Assembly: GCF_000308275.2 (NCBI RefSeq)
Contig: NZ_HG529491.1
Location: 3,978 to 61,746 of the forward strand
DNA from: Levyella massiliensis
Lineage (GTDB): Bacteria; Bacillota; Clostridia; Tissierellales; Peptoniphilaceae
Direction: 5' to 3'
DNA length: 57,769 nucleotides
Of the stretch, positions 28,697-38,137 are shown one piece after another. Below the pieces are notes generated by a model. It ran no database searches. It saw nothing but the letters and a program-made list of their open reading frames with translations, and was not told the origin of the DNA. The position numbers and the translations under genes were made by a program. Positions within the stretch are counted from its first letter, which is position 1. Each line of letters starts with the position of its first letter.

Positions 28697-29391
28697 AACC
28701 GGTCATTATTGCCTTGGATTTTCCGAATCGCCAGGAAACCATGGATTTCTTGCAGCCGTTTCGGGACGAAAAGCCCTTCGTCAAAATAGGGATGGAACTC
28801 TTTTATGGCGAAGGCCCGGATTTAGTACGGGAAATTAAGGATATGGGCTATCCCATTTTTCTGGATTTAAAATTGCACGATATTCCGCACACGGTGGAGC
28901 GGGCGATGCGCCGCTTACATACGCTAAACGTGGATATGACAAATCTTCACGCGGCAGGCGGCAGTGCCATGATGCGCGCTGCGCGGGAAGGCTATCCTGA
29001 CGGGGTGCTGTTGGCGGTGACACAGCTGACCTCCACCTCACCGGAAATGCTCAAAGATGAGTTAGGCATTGTAAAGCCTATGAATGACATCATCGTGCAG
29101 TATGCGGCGCTGGCGAAAGAATCCGGCTTAAACGGTGTCGTTTGCTCACCGCTGGAATCGCCACTGGTCCATGAGCGCTTGGGCAAGGCGTTTCTGACCG
29201 TGACCCCGGGCATTCGCTTTGCCGACAATGCCAAGGATGATCAGAAACGCGTTACGACGCCGGCGCAGGCAAAAGAACTTGGCAGCAGCTACATTGTGGT
29301 GGGACGTTCCATCACAAAGGCAGAAGATCCCGTCGCCAGTTATCGCCGCGCCTTGGCGGATTTTGGCGATGCCGAAGCCGAAAACCGATAG
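28693..29391 (+). CDS. pyrF: Orotidine 5'-phosphate decarboxylase
   Basis: Decarboxylates OMP to UMP, the last step of the pathway. The catalytic Asp-Lys-Asp array is seen in FLDLKLHDIPHTV. The phosphate-binding part is VTPGIRF and SYIVVGRSITKAEDP. The start at 28693 (MKPVIIALDF) follows AAAGGAG and overlaps the pyrD stop; 232 aa is the standard type-1 length. Confidence 0.96.
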   Translation: MKPVIIALDFPNRQETMDFLQPFRDEKPFVKIGMELFYGEGPDLVREIKDMGYPIFLDLKLHDIPHTVERAMRRLHTLNVDMTNLHAAGGSAMMRAAREGYPDGVLLAVTQLTSTSPEMLKDELGIVKPMNDIIVQYAALAKESGLNGVVCSPLESPLVHERLGKAFLTVTPGIRFADNAKDDQKRVTTPAQAKELGSSYIVVGRSITKAEDPVASYRRALADFGDAEAENR

Positions 29392-29400
29392 GAGGTTCCT

Positions 29401-30072
29401 ATGGAAAACACAACAAAAACTGCCATCGCTAAGGATTTGCTGGAGATTCAAGCCGTATTTCTGCGGCCGGAAGAGCCCTTCACCTGGGCCAGCGGTATCC
29501 ACAGCCCCATCTACACCGACAATCGCTTAATTTTGTCGGCGCCGACGGTGCGCCGGCAAGTGGAACAAGCCATCGCCGATACCATTCGCGAACACTACCC
29601 GGCAGCAGAAATGCTCATGGGTACGGCGACAGCAGGCATCGCTCATGCCGCACTGGCGGCATCGCTACTGGATTTACCCATGGGCTATGTGCGCGGCGGT
29701 AATAAAGATCACGGCCGCCAGAATCGTATCGAAGGACGCCTCGAGTCGGGGCAAAAAGTCGTGGTGGTTGAGGATCTCATTTCGACCGGCGGCAGCGTGC
29801 TGGAAGTTGTTGACGCCTTGCGCGAAGCTGGCGCCGAGGTGCTTGGGATTGTTTCCATCTTTACCTATGGCATGCAAAAAAGTATCGATCGCCTGCAGCA
29901 GGCTAAGGTCCCCCTGCACAGCCTGACCGATTTTGACACCATCTTAGACGTTGCGGCAGCACAAGGCATGTTAACCGCTGCCCAAATTCCGCAGTTGAAG
30001 AAGTTCCGCGATAATCCTTCGGATGAATCCTGGATGCAATCGTCGGAACAGCAAAATATAACCCAAGAATAA
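29401..30072 (+). CDS. pyrE: Orotate phosphoribosyltransferase
   Basis: Transfers phosphoribose from PRPP to orotate. The PRPP-binding loop is [18 protein letters not shown] near residue 120; the flexible catalytic loop has [20 protein letters not shown] precedes the ATG 9 nt after pyrF. Length 223 aa is normal, with a short polar C-terminal tail. Confidence 0.95.
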   Translation: MENTTKTAIAKDLLEIQAVFLRPEEPFTWASGIHSPIYTDNRLILSAPTVRRQVEQAIADTIREHYPAAEMLMGTATAGIAHAALAASLLDLPMGYVRGGNKDHGRQNRIEGRLESGQKVVVVEDLISTGGSVLEVVDALREAGAEVLGIVSIFTYGMQKSIDRLQQAKVPLHSLTDFDTILDVAAAQGMLTAAQIPQLKKFRDNPSDESWMQSSEQQNITQE

Positions 30073-30083
30073 GGAGGAAGCCG

Positions 30084-31007
30084 ATGCCGATGAAGGATTT
30101 AATTGACATCAAAGATCTGTCCACCCAAGAGATTGACGAGCTCATTGAGGTGGCCGAACAAATTATCGCCGATCCTGCCCGTTTCCAGGAAGTATGCGCC
30201 CACCGCGTGCTGGGTTCCCTTTTCTATGAACCTTCCACACGCACCCGTCTGAGCTTCGAATCCGCCATGCTTGCCCTGGGTGGCGATGTCATCGGCTTCT
30301 CCGAAGCCAGCTCCAGTTCCGTGGCCAAGGGCGAAAGCGTTGCCGATACCGCCCGCACCGTTGAATGCTTTGCGGACATCATCGCCATGCGCCATCCCAA
30401 GGAAGGTGCTCCGTTTGTGGCCTCGCGTTCCGTGGATATTCCGGTCATCAACGCCGGCGACGGCGGTCATAACCACCCGACCCAAACCTTAACGGATCTT
30501 CTGACCATCCATCGCGAAATGGGCCGTCTGGACAACATGGTCATCGGTTGCTGTGGCGACCTCAAATTCGGCCGCACCGTCCACTCCCTGATCACGGCTA
30601 TGAGTCGTTACAAAAACATCAGCTTTGTCCTGATTTCGCCGGAAGAGCTGGTGATCCCCGAACACGTACGCACGGAAATTTTGGAAAAGCAAAACATTCC
30701 CTTCAAGGAGGTGCGCAGTCTCAGCGAAGCCATGCCGGAACTGGATATTCTCTATATGACCCGTGTCCAGCGCGAGCGCTTCTTCAATGAGGCCGATTAC
30801 ATCCGCTTGAAAGATACGTACATCTTGACGCCGGAACGTCTCAAAATCGCAAAGTCCAGCATGCGCGTGTTGCATCCGCTGCCGCGTGTCAATGAGATTT
30901 CTGTCAAGGTCGATAGCGACCCGCGTGCCGCCTACTTCCGTCAAGTGAAGAACGGCCGCTTTATCCGAATGGCACTGATTATGAAATTATTGGGGGTAAC
31001 AGCATGA
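30084..31007 (+). CDS. pyrB: Aspartate carbamoyltransferase, catalytic subunit
   Basis: Forms carbamoyl aspartate from carbamoyl phosphate and aspartate. The carbamoyl-phosphate motif [15 protein letters not shown] is complete, as are the [12 protein letters not shown] and [10 protein letters not shown] segments. GGAGG lies 6 nt before the first ATG ([10 protein letters not shown]). The stop overlaps pyrI by 4 bp, matching the E. coli-type two-subunit enzyme with allosteric control. Confidence 0.96.
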   Translation: MPMKDLIDIKDLSTQEIDELIEVAEQIIADPARFQEVCAHRVLGSLFYEPSTRTRLSFESAMLALGGDVIGFSEASSSSVAKGESVADTARTVECFADIIAMRHPKEGAPFVASRSVDIPVINAGDGGHNHPTQTLTDLLTIHREMGRLDNMVIGCCGDLKFGRTVHSLITAMSRYKNISFVLISPEELVIPEHVRTEILEKQNIPFKEVRSLSEAMPELDILYMTRVQRERFFNEADYIRLKDTYILTPERLKIAKSSMRVLHPLPRVNEISVKVDSDPRAAYFRQVKNGRFIRMALIMKLLGVTA

Positions 31008-31438
31008 TTTTAGGCGATTTACAAGAAGGCATTGTCATTGACCATATTCCTGTCGGCAAAGGCATGGTGCTCTATCACTATCTGGGTCTGGATAAACTGA
31101 ACTCTCAGATTGCTCTGATCGAAAACGCCGTCAGCTCCAAACGCGGCCAGAAAGATATCCTGAAAGTGGCGGAACACATCGATCTCGACTTCGCCCTGCT
31201 GGGCTATTTCGATCCCCATATCACCGTCAATATCGTGCATAATGGCGAGATTGTCGAAAAGAAACATCCGCAGCTGCCGGAAACCATCACGAATATTCTG
31301 CATTGCCACAATCCGCGCTGCATCACCTCCATTGAACAGGAGCTGGATCATGTCTTCCGTCTGACTGATCCGGAAACGAAGACTTATCGATGCATCTATT
31401 GCGAAACCATCGGTAAAGAAGACGACGTGGAAATGTAG
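31004..31438 (+). CDS. pyrI: Aspartate carbamoyltransferase, regulatory subunit
   Basis: PyrI binds effector nucleotides in its N-terminal domain and contacts PyrB through a C-terminal zinc domain. The four zinc cysteines are visible as CHNPRC and CIYC. Length 144 aa is normal. The start overlaps the pyrB stop, so subunits are made coupled. It is the last gene of the operon, 50 bp before the terminator. Confidence 0.95.
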   Translation: MILGDLQEGIVIDHIPVGKGMVLYHYLGLDKLNSQIALIENAVSSKRGQKDILKVAEHIDLDFALLGYFDPHITVNIVHNGEIVEKKHPQLPETITNILHCHNPRCITSIEQELDHVFRLTDPETKTYRCIYCETIGKEDDVEM

Positions 31439-31486
31439 TAATAAGTAAAGACGCAGCGTTTTGAATGCAATTGTCTAAATGAAAAA

Positions 31487-31520
31487 CGTGGGAATTTCAG
31501 CGCCTGCTGAAATTCCCACG
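31487..31520. terminator. Bidirectional terminator between pyrI and the glutathione peroxidase gene
   Basis: A perfect 15-bp stem (CGTGGGAATTTCAGC and complement) with a GCCT loop. T-runs follow on both strands: TTTTGTCTTTTTT on plus, TTTTTC on minus. It serves both convergent genes. Confidence 0.93.
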
Positions 31521-31587
31521 TTTTGTCTTTTTTACGTTTTGTCATTCCCACCTTTAAGGCTCATAAAATACCCTTTTATGCCTCTTT

Positions 31588-32067
31588 TTATTCCGCCAAC
31601 AGCTTTTGGATGGCGTCTTCCATCTTTTCCGGCGAGGTTTGCGGCGCAAAACGGGCTACCACATCGCCATGGCGATTCACCAGAAATTTCGTAAAATTCC
31701 ACTTAATGGCATCGCCAAGAACGCCGCCTTGCTGCTGTTTCAAGAACGCATAGAGCGGCGCTTCGTTTTCGCCATTGACATCAATCTTAGAAAATTGCGG
31801 AAAGGCTGTTTGATAGGTGAGCTGGCAAAAGTTTGTGATTTCGGCGTCTGAGCCCGGAGCCTGATGACCGAATTGATTGCAGGGAAAATCCAAAATTTCA
31901 AGTCCCTGGTCATGGTACTTGGCATAGAGAGCTTGCAGGCCCTCGTATTGCGGGGTGAAGCCGCAACCGGTTGCCGTATTAACAATCAAAAGCACCTTCC
32001 CTTCATAGGTGTGAAAATCCACGAAGTCGCCTTCGGCATTTTTCATGGTAAAATCGTAAATCGACAT
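31588..32067 (-). CDS. Glutathione/thioredoxin peroxidase (cysteine type)
   Basis: Reduces peroxides with thiols. The catalytic site NTATGCGFTPQY has Cys where animal enzymes have selenocysteine; LDFPCNQFGHQ and KWNFTKFLVNRHGDV supply the Gln, Trp and Asn of the active site. 159 aa with no signal peptide. Bacterial cysteine forms usually depend on thioredoxin rather than glutathione. AAGGAG precedes the ATG. Probably a stand-alone oxidative-stress gene. Confidence 0.94.
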   Translation of the reverse strand: MSIYDFTMKNAEGDFVDFHTYEGKVLLIVNTATGCGFTPQYEGLQALYAKYHDQGLEILDFPCNQFGHQAPGSDAEITNFCQLTYQTAFPQFSKIDVNGENEAPLYAFLKQQQGGVLGDAIKWNFTKFLVNRHGDVVARFAPQTSPEKMEDAIQKLLAE

Positions 32068-32142
32068 GGTGTACTCCTTCGTTTTTGATTTTTATAGAGT
32101 GAAACGATACGCCTGATCGCTCTTTGGGGGCCAAGAGCCACT

Positions 32143-32532
32143 TTATCCCCTCGAAAAGTGAATCACGCCTTCTGCCGTCCAGATCTTTGGCCCATTATAA
32201 TGATAGGCTAGCTTCTGCCCATCGATATGGCGGTTCAACCACTCGGCCTGCTCTTCAGAGTCAACCTGATACCAATCGCGCTCTTCCTCTTCCATCTCCT
32301 CCTGATAGATCACCGAAGTCTGAATTAAAAACAGCGATCCGTCTGTGGCGCGCCCTAATTTGCGATAGCCGTCTTCCCACTGAAACAGCGGCAATTCCGT
32401 GCCGTCCTCCAGCTTTTGATGCGAGCCGTATTCGTGCACAATTTCCAAATGGCGAACGCCCTCTTCATTACCGGCTTCCAATTGTTCAAACAGAACGCTC
32501 GGCGTTCCATGAAATGTTAAATAATCTTCCAT
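32143..32532 (-). CDS. Hypothetical acidic protein, 129 aa
   Basis: I do not recognise a family. The protein is rich in Glu, Trp and Tyr (YQEEMEEEERDWYQV in the middle), has no signal or TM segment and looks soluble. A good AAGGTAGG site precedes the ATG, which supports that it is expressed. It lies alone between the peroxidase gene and the ABC cluster. Confidence 0.7.
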   Translation of the reverse strand: MEDYLTFHGTPSVLFEQLEAGNEEGVRHLEIVHEYGSHQKLEDGTELPLFQWEDGYRKLGRATDGSLFLIQTSVIYQEEMEEEERDWYQVDSEEQAEWLNRHIDGQKLAYHYNGPKIWTAEGVIHFSRG

Positions 32533-32619
32533 ATCGTCCTACCTTCTTTTTTACTCATGCAAGGTAGATACCCATGTCTTGCGGAACCTCCCAATTTTTT
32601 AGCGATGCACGCCTGCCGT

Positions 32620-33348
32620 CTATTGCTGCACCGGCCGTTTCAAAACCGGATCCAGCACAAAAGACTGATCCGATCGCTCCGCAATACGCGGATCATGCGT
32701 GACCACAATGACGCACATCCCGAGCGTATGCGCCAACAATTCAAAATACGCCACAATCCCCTCAGAAGTCTTTTGATCCAAATTGCCCGTCGGTTCATCG
32801 CAAAGTAATATCGATGGATTCTTGGCAATGGCGCGCACAATGGCAACGCGCTGCTGCTCCCCGCCGGAAAGCTTCGTCACCACACGGGAAGACTTTGCCT
32901 GGTCCAACCCGAATAGCAGCAGTAAGCGCGTCAGAGGATCCGCCGTATCTTCCTTTTGTTCCTGCGGTGTCAACGGACTTTTCTCCAAACGATCCGCCAC
33001 CTCTTTCGCCGCCGAAAGATCCGCCTTTCCCAACCGAAGCGCCACCTCGACATTTTCATGTGCCGTCATATATGAAATTAAATTATACGATTGAAACACA
33101 AAGCCCAACTGCAAGCGACGAAATGCCAACGGATCCGTCACTTCTTTATCTCGAAAGAAAAGCTTTCCTTCCTGTAAAGGCTCCAGCGTCCCCATCAGCG
33201 AAAGCAGCGTTGATTTTCCACTCCCCGATTCCCCCATAATCGTATAAAACTTTCCTTTTTCCAAAGAAAGATTTACATCATCCAAAACCACCCGTTCGAC
33301 ATCGCCATCTTTATAGCGATGGGTAACATGCTTCACTTCAAAAAGCAT
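32620..33348 (-). CDS. ABC transporter ATPase (MacB/LolD class)
   Basis: Energises the permeases encoded just upstream. Walker [13 protein letters not shown]-loop FVFQSYNL, signature [15 protein letters not shown], Walker [13 protein letters not shown] and the VTHDP switch are intact. The start at 33348 ([10 protein letters not shown]) follows AAAGGAGG. It is the only ATPase near either permease pair, so it could also serve the A'/B' pair, but that is speculation. Confidence 0.95.
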   Translation of the reverse strand: MLFEVKHVTHRYKDGDVERVVLDDVNLSLEKGKFYTIMGESGSGKSTLLSLMGTLEPLQEGKLFFRDKEVTDPLAFRRLQLGFVFQSYNLISYMTAHENVEVALRLGKADLSAAKEVADRLEKSPLTPQEQKEDTADPLTRLLLLFGLDQAKSSRVVTKLSGGEQQRVAIVRAIAKNPSILLCDEPTGNLDQKTSEGIVAYFELLAHTLGMCVIVVTHDPRIAERSDQSFVLDPVLKRPVQQ

Positions 33349-33407
33349 TGGACTTCCTCCTTTTTTTGTCTCAAACCCCGGCACAGTCTCTCCCTGCTTC
33401 CTTCATA

Positions 33408-34862
33408 TTAAGCCTTTCTTCTTTTCTTTTCTTTTGTGATGCGATGCAGGGCGTAAGCGGTAAGGGCCCATAATAGGAATAGTAGCAACACAAACACGAA
33501 AACACCGACCTGCCACGAAAAATCGATATGATAGTTCTCCTGTACCGATGCACGCCACAGCATCTGTTGTTCATGGGTTCGTTCCGCCAGAAGTATGGCC
33601 ACATTTTCTTGCGAAAGCACACGCTGCGCCAAGATTCTGGCCATCGTACGGCTTACCAAGGTTCCCGTCGCCCAAGCGATGGGGCAGCTGAGGCACAAAA
33701 TCCATGCCTTTTCTAAAAAGAAAAGACGTCGCATAGGTGCTAAGGCGCTTCCTAGCGCAAAGCGCAATTGCATTTCCGGCGCACGACTTTGCAGAAAATA
33801 GAAAAACAGCACCATAAACACGACAAGCAGGAGAACGGACAACGCTACCATAAAAAGAAATACAAATTGCTGTGAAGTTCGAATGGCTTTCTCCAGTTTG
33901 AGCGCCTGATCAAACGTCGACGTTGCTTTATATTCCGCTACCAGTTCACCCTTCTCATCATATTTGTCCAAGCGATACGCCAATTGTTGCACTTGGGATC
34001 GCATGCTTTTTAATGTCTTACTATCGGCACACTGCAAGGTTGGTTTTAAAATTTTTGCACCATAAATGACGCCATCGTCGTTGCGAAGCAAAGCGGCATC
34101 CTTTGGGGATGAAGCAATGCGTTTATTCCTTTCGCGATATAAGTGATCCATTTGATCGCGTACAAAGGCATTGGGCAAAAAAATGGTCTTGTTCGAATCG
34201 GTGGGAAGATCTCCTTCTTTTTTAAGAGGCAAAAAGGTTCCCACGACTTTGACGGCGAGGCGATGAGGCGTTGCTTTTGTTGCCTCCGCTTCTCGGAAAT
34301 AAGCAGCCACCGGATCCGGAAAGGTAACAACAATCGTTTCACCCGCTTTCACAGGATGGCTTCCCTTTTCACTCGGTACTGTAAAATCTGTCGGTACAAG
34401 AGCCACTGCCGAGCCATTGCTAAAATCGGTATTCGTCAGTTTTTTTCCCTGTGAAAGTTCGATCTCTTTTTGATCCGACGAAGCAAAGCCCACTAAAGAA
34501 ACCTTATCGTCTGCAGCATCCGTCTTTACGGATGACTCTAGAGTAGCCAGCAAAGCATAGTGCATACTTGTGCCGGAAATGCCGGGAATGGATTCGAACT
34601 TTTTCCAAGCCTGCTCAATATCTTGAATATCCTGATATATTTTTTCAGAATAGTCATAACCGATCGGTTTTGTCACATTTCCTTCCAAACTTATGGAGCG
34701 CTCTATTCCGGCATACAAACTCTCCCCGGAACGAAAGAAAAGATGCACAAATGCTATCGTTATAAAAAGCAAGGTGCACAAGGCGAACATCAAGGCGCTG
34801 AAAATCGCAGATTCTCCCCACTTACGATGAAAACGCAACAGGCTTTCTTTCCACAGTGTCAT
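33408..34862 (-). CDS. FtsX/MacB-type ABC permease, copy B
   Basis: 484 aa, one N-terminal TM (FSALMFALCTLLFITIAFVH), an external domain and three C-terminal TMs ending in a basic KEKKRRKA tail. Paralogue of the 508-aa permease at 23780 (see that entry). The ATPase gene follows after 59 bp, and permease A precedes it by 80 bp, so all three form one operon. Confidence 0.88.
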   Translation of the reverse strand: MTLWKESLLRFHRKWGESAIFSALMFALCTLLFITIAFVHLFFRSGESLYAGIERSISLEGNVTKPIGYDYSEKIYQDIQDIEQAWKKFESIPGISGTSMHYALLATLESSVKTDAADDKVSLVGFASSDQKEIELSQGKKLTNTDFSNGSAVALVPTDFTVPSEKGSHPVKAGETIVVTFPDPVAAYFREAEATKATPHRLAVKVVGTFLPLKKEGDLPTDSNKTIFLPNAFVRDQMDHLYRERNKRIASSPKDAALLRNDDGVIYGAKILKPTLQCADSKTLKSMRSQVQQLAYRLDKYDEKGELVAEYKATSTFDQALKLEKAIRTSQQFVFLFMVALSVLLLVVFMVLFFYFLQSRAPEMQLRFALGSALAPMRRLFFLEKAWILCLSCPIAWATGTLVSRTMARILAQRVLSQENVAILLAERTHEQQMLWRASVQENYHIDFSWQVGVFVFVLLLFLLWALTAYALHRITKEKKRRKA

Positions 34863-34942
34863 CGTGGCATCCCTTCTCTTCCCCTCTGCCTTTGCTCCTC
34901 TGCCGGCACAAAATGAAACTATCGCTAGTATCCGGTTCTTTA

Positions 34943-36667
34943 TTATTCATTATTCTTTCCCATAATTTCCATATCGCGCAGTCTATCGGTAAGTTTCTTT
35001 TTACGCAACACGATATAGGCTAGGCCAAAGCCGGCAATGACAAGACCGATGCAGACCAGCAGCAAAAGGAAATTGCCGTCGGATAAAGACAACGTCCGAT
35101 ACGTAGCAACGCCCTTTTCAATGGCTGCGCTATTGGATAAGACCTCGGTTTCGGTCGTTAGCGTACGGACAGAGTTTGTCAAATAGCGGCGCCATGCCAC
35201 GGAGACAAACGCATTGGCTATGTCTGCCGCAAGAAACGAAAGGCTGATGAGAAGTATATATTCGCCCAAGGAATGAAAGAGACTTCGTTCACGCGTTTCT
35301 CCCAGAACCTGCAGGATTGCCATCTCCTTACTTCTTCTTGTCAATTGGAAAAGAATCAAAAGAGGAATGGTTAGGATGGCAACCGCCACGGATAACCATT
35401 TCATAAATTGAAACACCCCTTGCATGGAATCAATATTGCCGGCTAACGACTGATAGGCTTTAAAGGAAGAGTGGCATGCATATAACGGCACTTCATGGCG
35501 CTTGTTTAATGCATCCATCTTCGCCTGTACATTTTTCATCATTGGGCCCAAGTCCTTGAAATCATGCAACGTAACAATAGGAAAAGTAAGAATCTCATGA
35601 TCACTCTGCGGATCTAAATTCTCAAGCGTCTCGCCTTGAATGCCGATGTGGGACAACTTCTTCCATGATTTTTTTTGCATCGTTTCTTGTAGCGATGTCC
35701 GAATACTTTCCCATCGACTCCGTGGAATATAATAATAATCACCGATAAAACCGAATACAGAAAATTGATTGATTTCCATCGGCCAGCTTCGCGTGCCGTT
35801 GTGGAAGCCGACGACTGTAAACAATTCTGATTGAACAGTTTTGCCAAAATCATTGATCGTAATCGGAATTTTATCCCCAATGCGCAACGGCCGATAGCCA
35901 TTCTTATCGATATAAAACGTATTGAATGGAGCTACCACATGATAAGCACCTGTCGCATCATCCTTTTCATTCAACATTCTTCCCTCAATAATTTTGGTTT
36001 GGCCGCATAACAAATCGCTGGTTTTTTCTTGCGTGACACCCACCAAAGCGGGATGTATCCCCTTTATGGCATTGCCATAGAGCAGACTTGGCGTTTCGGC
36101 AAAGAGAGAGGGATTCATTTCATATTCCAGTTTTGCCGAACGATACTGAAGAGACAAGCGAATACAGTCTAAATAATGTAGCACCAGATTATCCGTTTTA
36201 CGGGCTTCTTTCCAATCGCCCGGGCCAGCCACGGATTTCGGCGTGTCAAAATGTTTGGTATAGAATCCTTTGTCATCCGCTTCAGAGGCATCATGGGAAT
36301 CAAGCACTCCAAACATGGTCTCATCGCTATCCGCTCCATCAAAGGTCGTCAGATATCCGTTTCGAAGAACCGGCTCAACAATCACCTCTTTGACTCTTGG
36401 ATCTTTCCGCCATTCGCTCAGCCAGCGATGCATTTGTTGCACTTCTTCGGTAAGCTGTTCTTCTGTTTGATAGCGTGATCCGCCCATAAAGGGAGTCGTA
36501 ATGATAAAGCGTGCCTCCAGCACATTCTGCATTTCTTTATGAAAGAAATCACCGGCTCGATGCATTGAAAAAGACAGAAGCAGAAAGAACGTAATCGCAA
36601 AAAACACCGCAAAAAGGAGCACTCCCTGCTTTGCATTGCGTTTCAGATGAAGCCAAGTACGTTTCAT
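34943..36667 (-). CDS. FtsX/MacB-type ABC permease, copy A
   Basis: 574 aa with the same topology as its paralogue at 21777: N-terminal TM (VLLFAVFFAITFFLLLSFSM), a large external domain containing RFIITTPF and GYRPLRIGDKIPITIN, and three C-terminal TMs. AAGGAG precedes the ATG. First gene of the A-B-ATPase operon. The promoter region carries three 8-bp repeats, and a small secreted-type ORF lies 70 bp upstream. Confidence 0.88.
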   Translation of the reverse strand: MKRTWLHLKRNAKQGVLLFAVFFAITFFLLLSFSMHRAGDFFHKEMQNVLEARFIITTPFMGGSRYQTEEQLTEEVQQMHRWLSEWRKDPRVKEVIVEPVLRNGYLTTFDGADSDETMFGVLDSHDASEADDKGFYTKHFDTPKSVAGPGDWKEARKTDNLVLHYLDCIRLSLQYRSAKLEYEMNPSLFAETPSLLYGNAIKGIHPALVGVTQEKTSDLLCGQTKIIEGRMLNEKDDATGAYHVVAPFNTFYIDKNGYRPLRIGDKIPITINDFGKTVQSELFTVVGFHNGTRSWPMEINQFSVFGFIGDYYYIPRSRWESIRTSLQETMQKKSWKKLSHIGIQGETLENLDPQSDHEILTFPIVTLHDFKDLGPMMKNVQAKMDALNKRHEVPLYACHSSFKAYQSLAGNIDSMQGVFQFMKWLSVAVAILTIPLLILFQLTRRSKEMAILQVLGETRERSLFHSLGEYILLISLSFLAADIANAFVSVAWRRYLTNSVRTLTTETEVLSNSAAIEKGVATYRTLSLSDGNFLLLLVCIGLVIAGFGLAYIVLRKKKLTDRLRDMEIMGKNNE

Positions 36668-36692
36668 GGAATGCTCCTTCCTGCTTTATAGG

Positions 36693-36715
36693 TATCTTAG
36701 TATCTTAGTATCTTA
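36693..36715 (-). promoter_or_regulatory. Three 8-bp repeats in the probable promoter of the A-B-ATPase operon
   Basis: TATCTTAG is repeated 2.9 times. On the minus strand the repeats produce TAAGAT/TACTAA elements that could act as -10 boxes about 16-19 nt from an upstream TTGAAA near 36732. The promoter call itself is tentative; the repeat is certain. Confidence 0.5.
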
Positions 36716-36737
36716 TTTAAATTCATTTTCAACGATA

Positions 36738-37104
36738 TCAAACGAACACAGAAATGCTATTTACAAAATAGCCGTCACGGTAGTAGATAATACAATAGAC
36801 TTTGCCTTCGCTTGGTTCATAAGATTGACTATAAAGGCTATACTTACCCGTGCATCTAGCGTGGAGATCAATATCGATCACCTCGCCCGAATTACTCAAA
36901 CGGTAATACCCTGATATTATTACTTCCCCCTGAGGCGAATGATGTATAACTTTATCTACGCGTCGTACCGGACTTCTTCTCATAAAAGAATTCACTTTAA
37001 TTGAAGGCCTTGATGCCACGGCTTGAACCGTCCCCTGATTCATCATTAGGCACAGTATTAAGGCTACAGCCATAAAAAACGTTTTCCCTTTCTTGCCTAG
37101 CCAT
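36738..37104 (-). pseudogene. Small secreted-type protein, apparently frameshifted in its signal peptide
   Basis: Two overlapping minus-strand frames fit one gene. The first begins ATG at 37104 with GGGGTGA 4 nt upstream and gives the charged start MARQERENVF. The second supplies a hydrophobic stretch (MAVALILCLMMNQGTVQA) and about 90 further residues to 36738. Deleting one base from the run of six A's at 37074-37079 would join them into a normal signal peptide. The C-terminal 34 residues are related to the 42-aa peptide at 23580. It might be a true frameshift, a phase-variable tract or a sequencing error. Function unknown. Confidence 0.5.
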
Positions 37105-37372
37105 CTTCACCCCAATAGTATTGCGGCGTCTAATTATTGTCAAATTATTCTTCTTTAGGAATTGTTTCGTGGCCTGCGCATTATTCACGCTGATTTCAAC
37201 TGCACTCCATGCATTGATAGTAAGTGGTTCATAAGAACGCGTCTAGCCCTTTGATGCCTCCCGGTGTAAAGGGGCATTAAAACCGTTCCATCGCTTTCTT
37301 AAAGATTTTGCATACTCATATGTCTATTATATTTAATATTGATCCATACCAAAATTTGTTATAAATCCATAC

Positions 37373-37398
37373 AAAAAAAGAAGCCTTTCGGCTTCTTT
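37373..37398 (-). terminator. Terminator of the tRNA-Ser/SRP RNA unit
   Basis: Minus strand AAAGAAGCC-GAAA-GGCTTCTTTTTTTG, a 9-bp stem closed by a GNRA loop and followed by T's. Confidence 0.92.
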
Positions 37399-37669
37399 CA
37401 TAAGTCCGCACACCCGGCTTTGTGACACGCAATGCACCCGGCACCTTAGCCTTCGGCTCAGCCATGGCACCCTCGCAACACATGAAGTACAACACTTAAT
37501 GCTGCTTCCTTCCGGACCTGACATGGTTCATGAGCCTCCATTGTGCAAGACCATGACGTCAACACCGCCGACGAAGACCAGCGATTCACCTTGTATCCCG
37601 AGGCCGGGAATTCTACCCTGCTAAAGCGGATTGCAGGTTCAGGGCACCGCTAACTCCCCATATAGTGCA
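37399..37669 (-). ncRNA. ffs: Signal recognition particle RNA (long, Alu-containing type)
   Basis: The universally conserved domain IV core (GTCAGGTCCGGAAGGAAGCA) is present on the minus strand at about 37505-37530. The 5' part (GCGGTGCCCTG...CCTGCAATCCGC) matches the Alu domain of Bacillus/Clostridium scRNA. The size of about 270 nt also indicates the long Firmicutes form. Exact ends are uncertain by several bases; the 5' end abuts tRNA-Ser and the 3' end runs into the terminator. Confidence 0.93.
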
Positions 37670-37670
37670 A

Positions 37671-37757
37671 CGGAGAGCGAGGGATTCGAACCCTCGATAC
37701 GGGAATCCGTATACATGATTTCCAATCATGCTCCTTCGGCCACTCGGACAGCTCTCC
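37671..37757 (-). tRNA. tRNA-Ser(GGA)
   Basis: An 87-nt class II tRNA on the minus strand. Acceptor GGAGAGC/GCTCTCC, anticodon stem-loop CATGA-TTGGAAA-TCATG with anticodon GGA (plus strand 37721-37723), a long variable arm (ACGGATTCCCGT) and T-arm GAGGGTTCGAATCCCTC. The discriminator is G as expected for serine. CCA is not encoded. SRP RNA follows within a few bases. Confidence 0.97.
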
Positions 37758-37787
37758 ACAGAACAATCAAAAGTGCACTACCCTAGA

Positions 37788-37815
37788 ATTATAACAAATT
37801 TCCCTCATCTGTCAA
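37788..37815 (-). promoter_or_regulatory. Promoter of tRNA-Ser and SRP RNA
   Basis: Minus strand TTGACA (37810-37815) and TATAAT (37788-37793), both consensus, 16-nt spacer, about 25 nt upstream of the tRNA. Confidence 0.85.
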
Positions 37816-37904
37816 ATGCGAGCCGGAAAGGCGACGCCGCTCATGACGCCGAACGAGTCCTTGGCCGCCGTCCGTCCGACTTCCTCCCCCACTGAAGGCG
37901 CAGA

Positions 37905-37996
37905 TTACGGGTCATTTTGCCATTTTGCGGTTTTGACCCGTAATTGTGACGGTGGCTTTACGGGTCATTTTTCCATTTCGCCGTTTTGACCCGTAA
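37905..37996. repeat. Two palindromes at a 53-bp period (family 3)
   Basis: Two 39-bp palindromes (37905-37943, 37958-37996) with 10-bp arms TTACGGGTCA/TGACCCGTAA around 19-nt T-rich loops, separated by 14 bp. The same unit recurs at 57292-57524. The remaining sequence between 37816 and 38137 shows nothing I recognise. Confidence 0.9.
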
Positions 37997-38137
37997 TTGT
38001 GGCGGCCACTCTTTAGCCGGGCGCACACGAAGATCATAACCCGGCACAAAGTAGCTACATTGAACTGCTTGGAGAATGGCTGAAGCTTGGTTGCGTCGAG
38101 CATCGGTATCTGGTGAAGGTTGACCCCGCCTCTTTTA

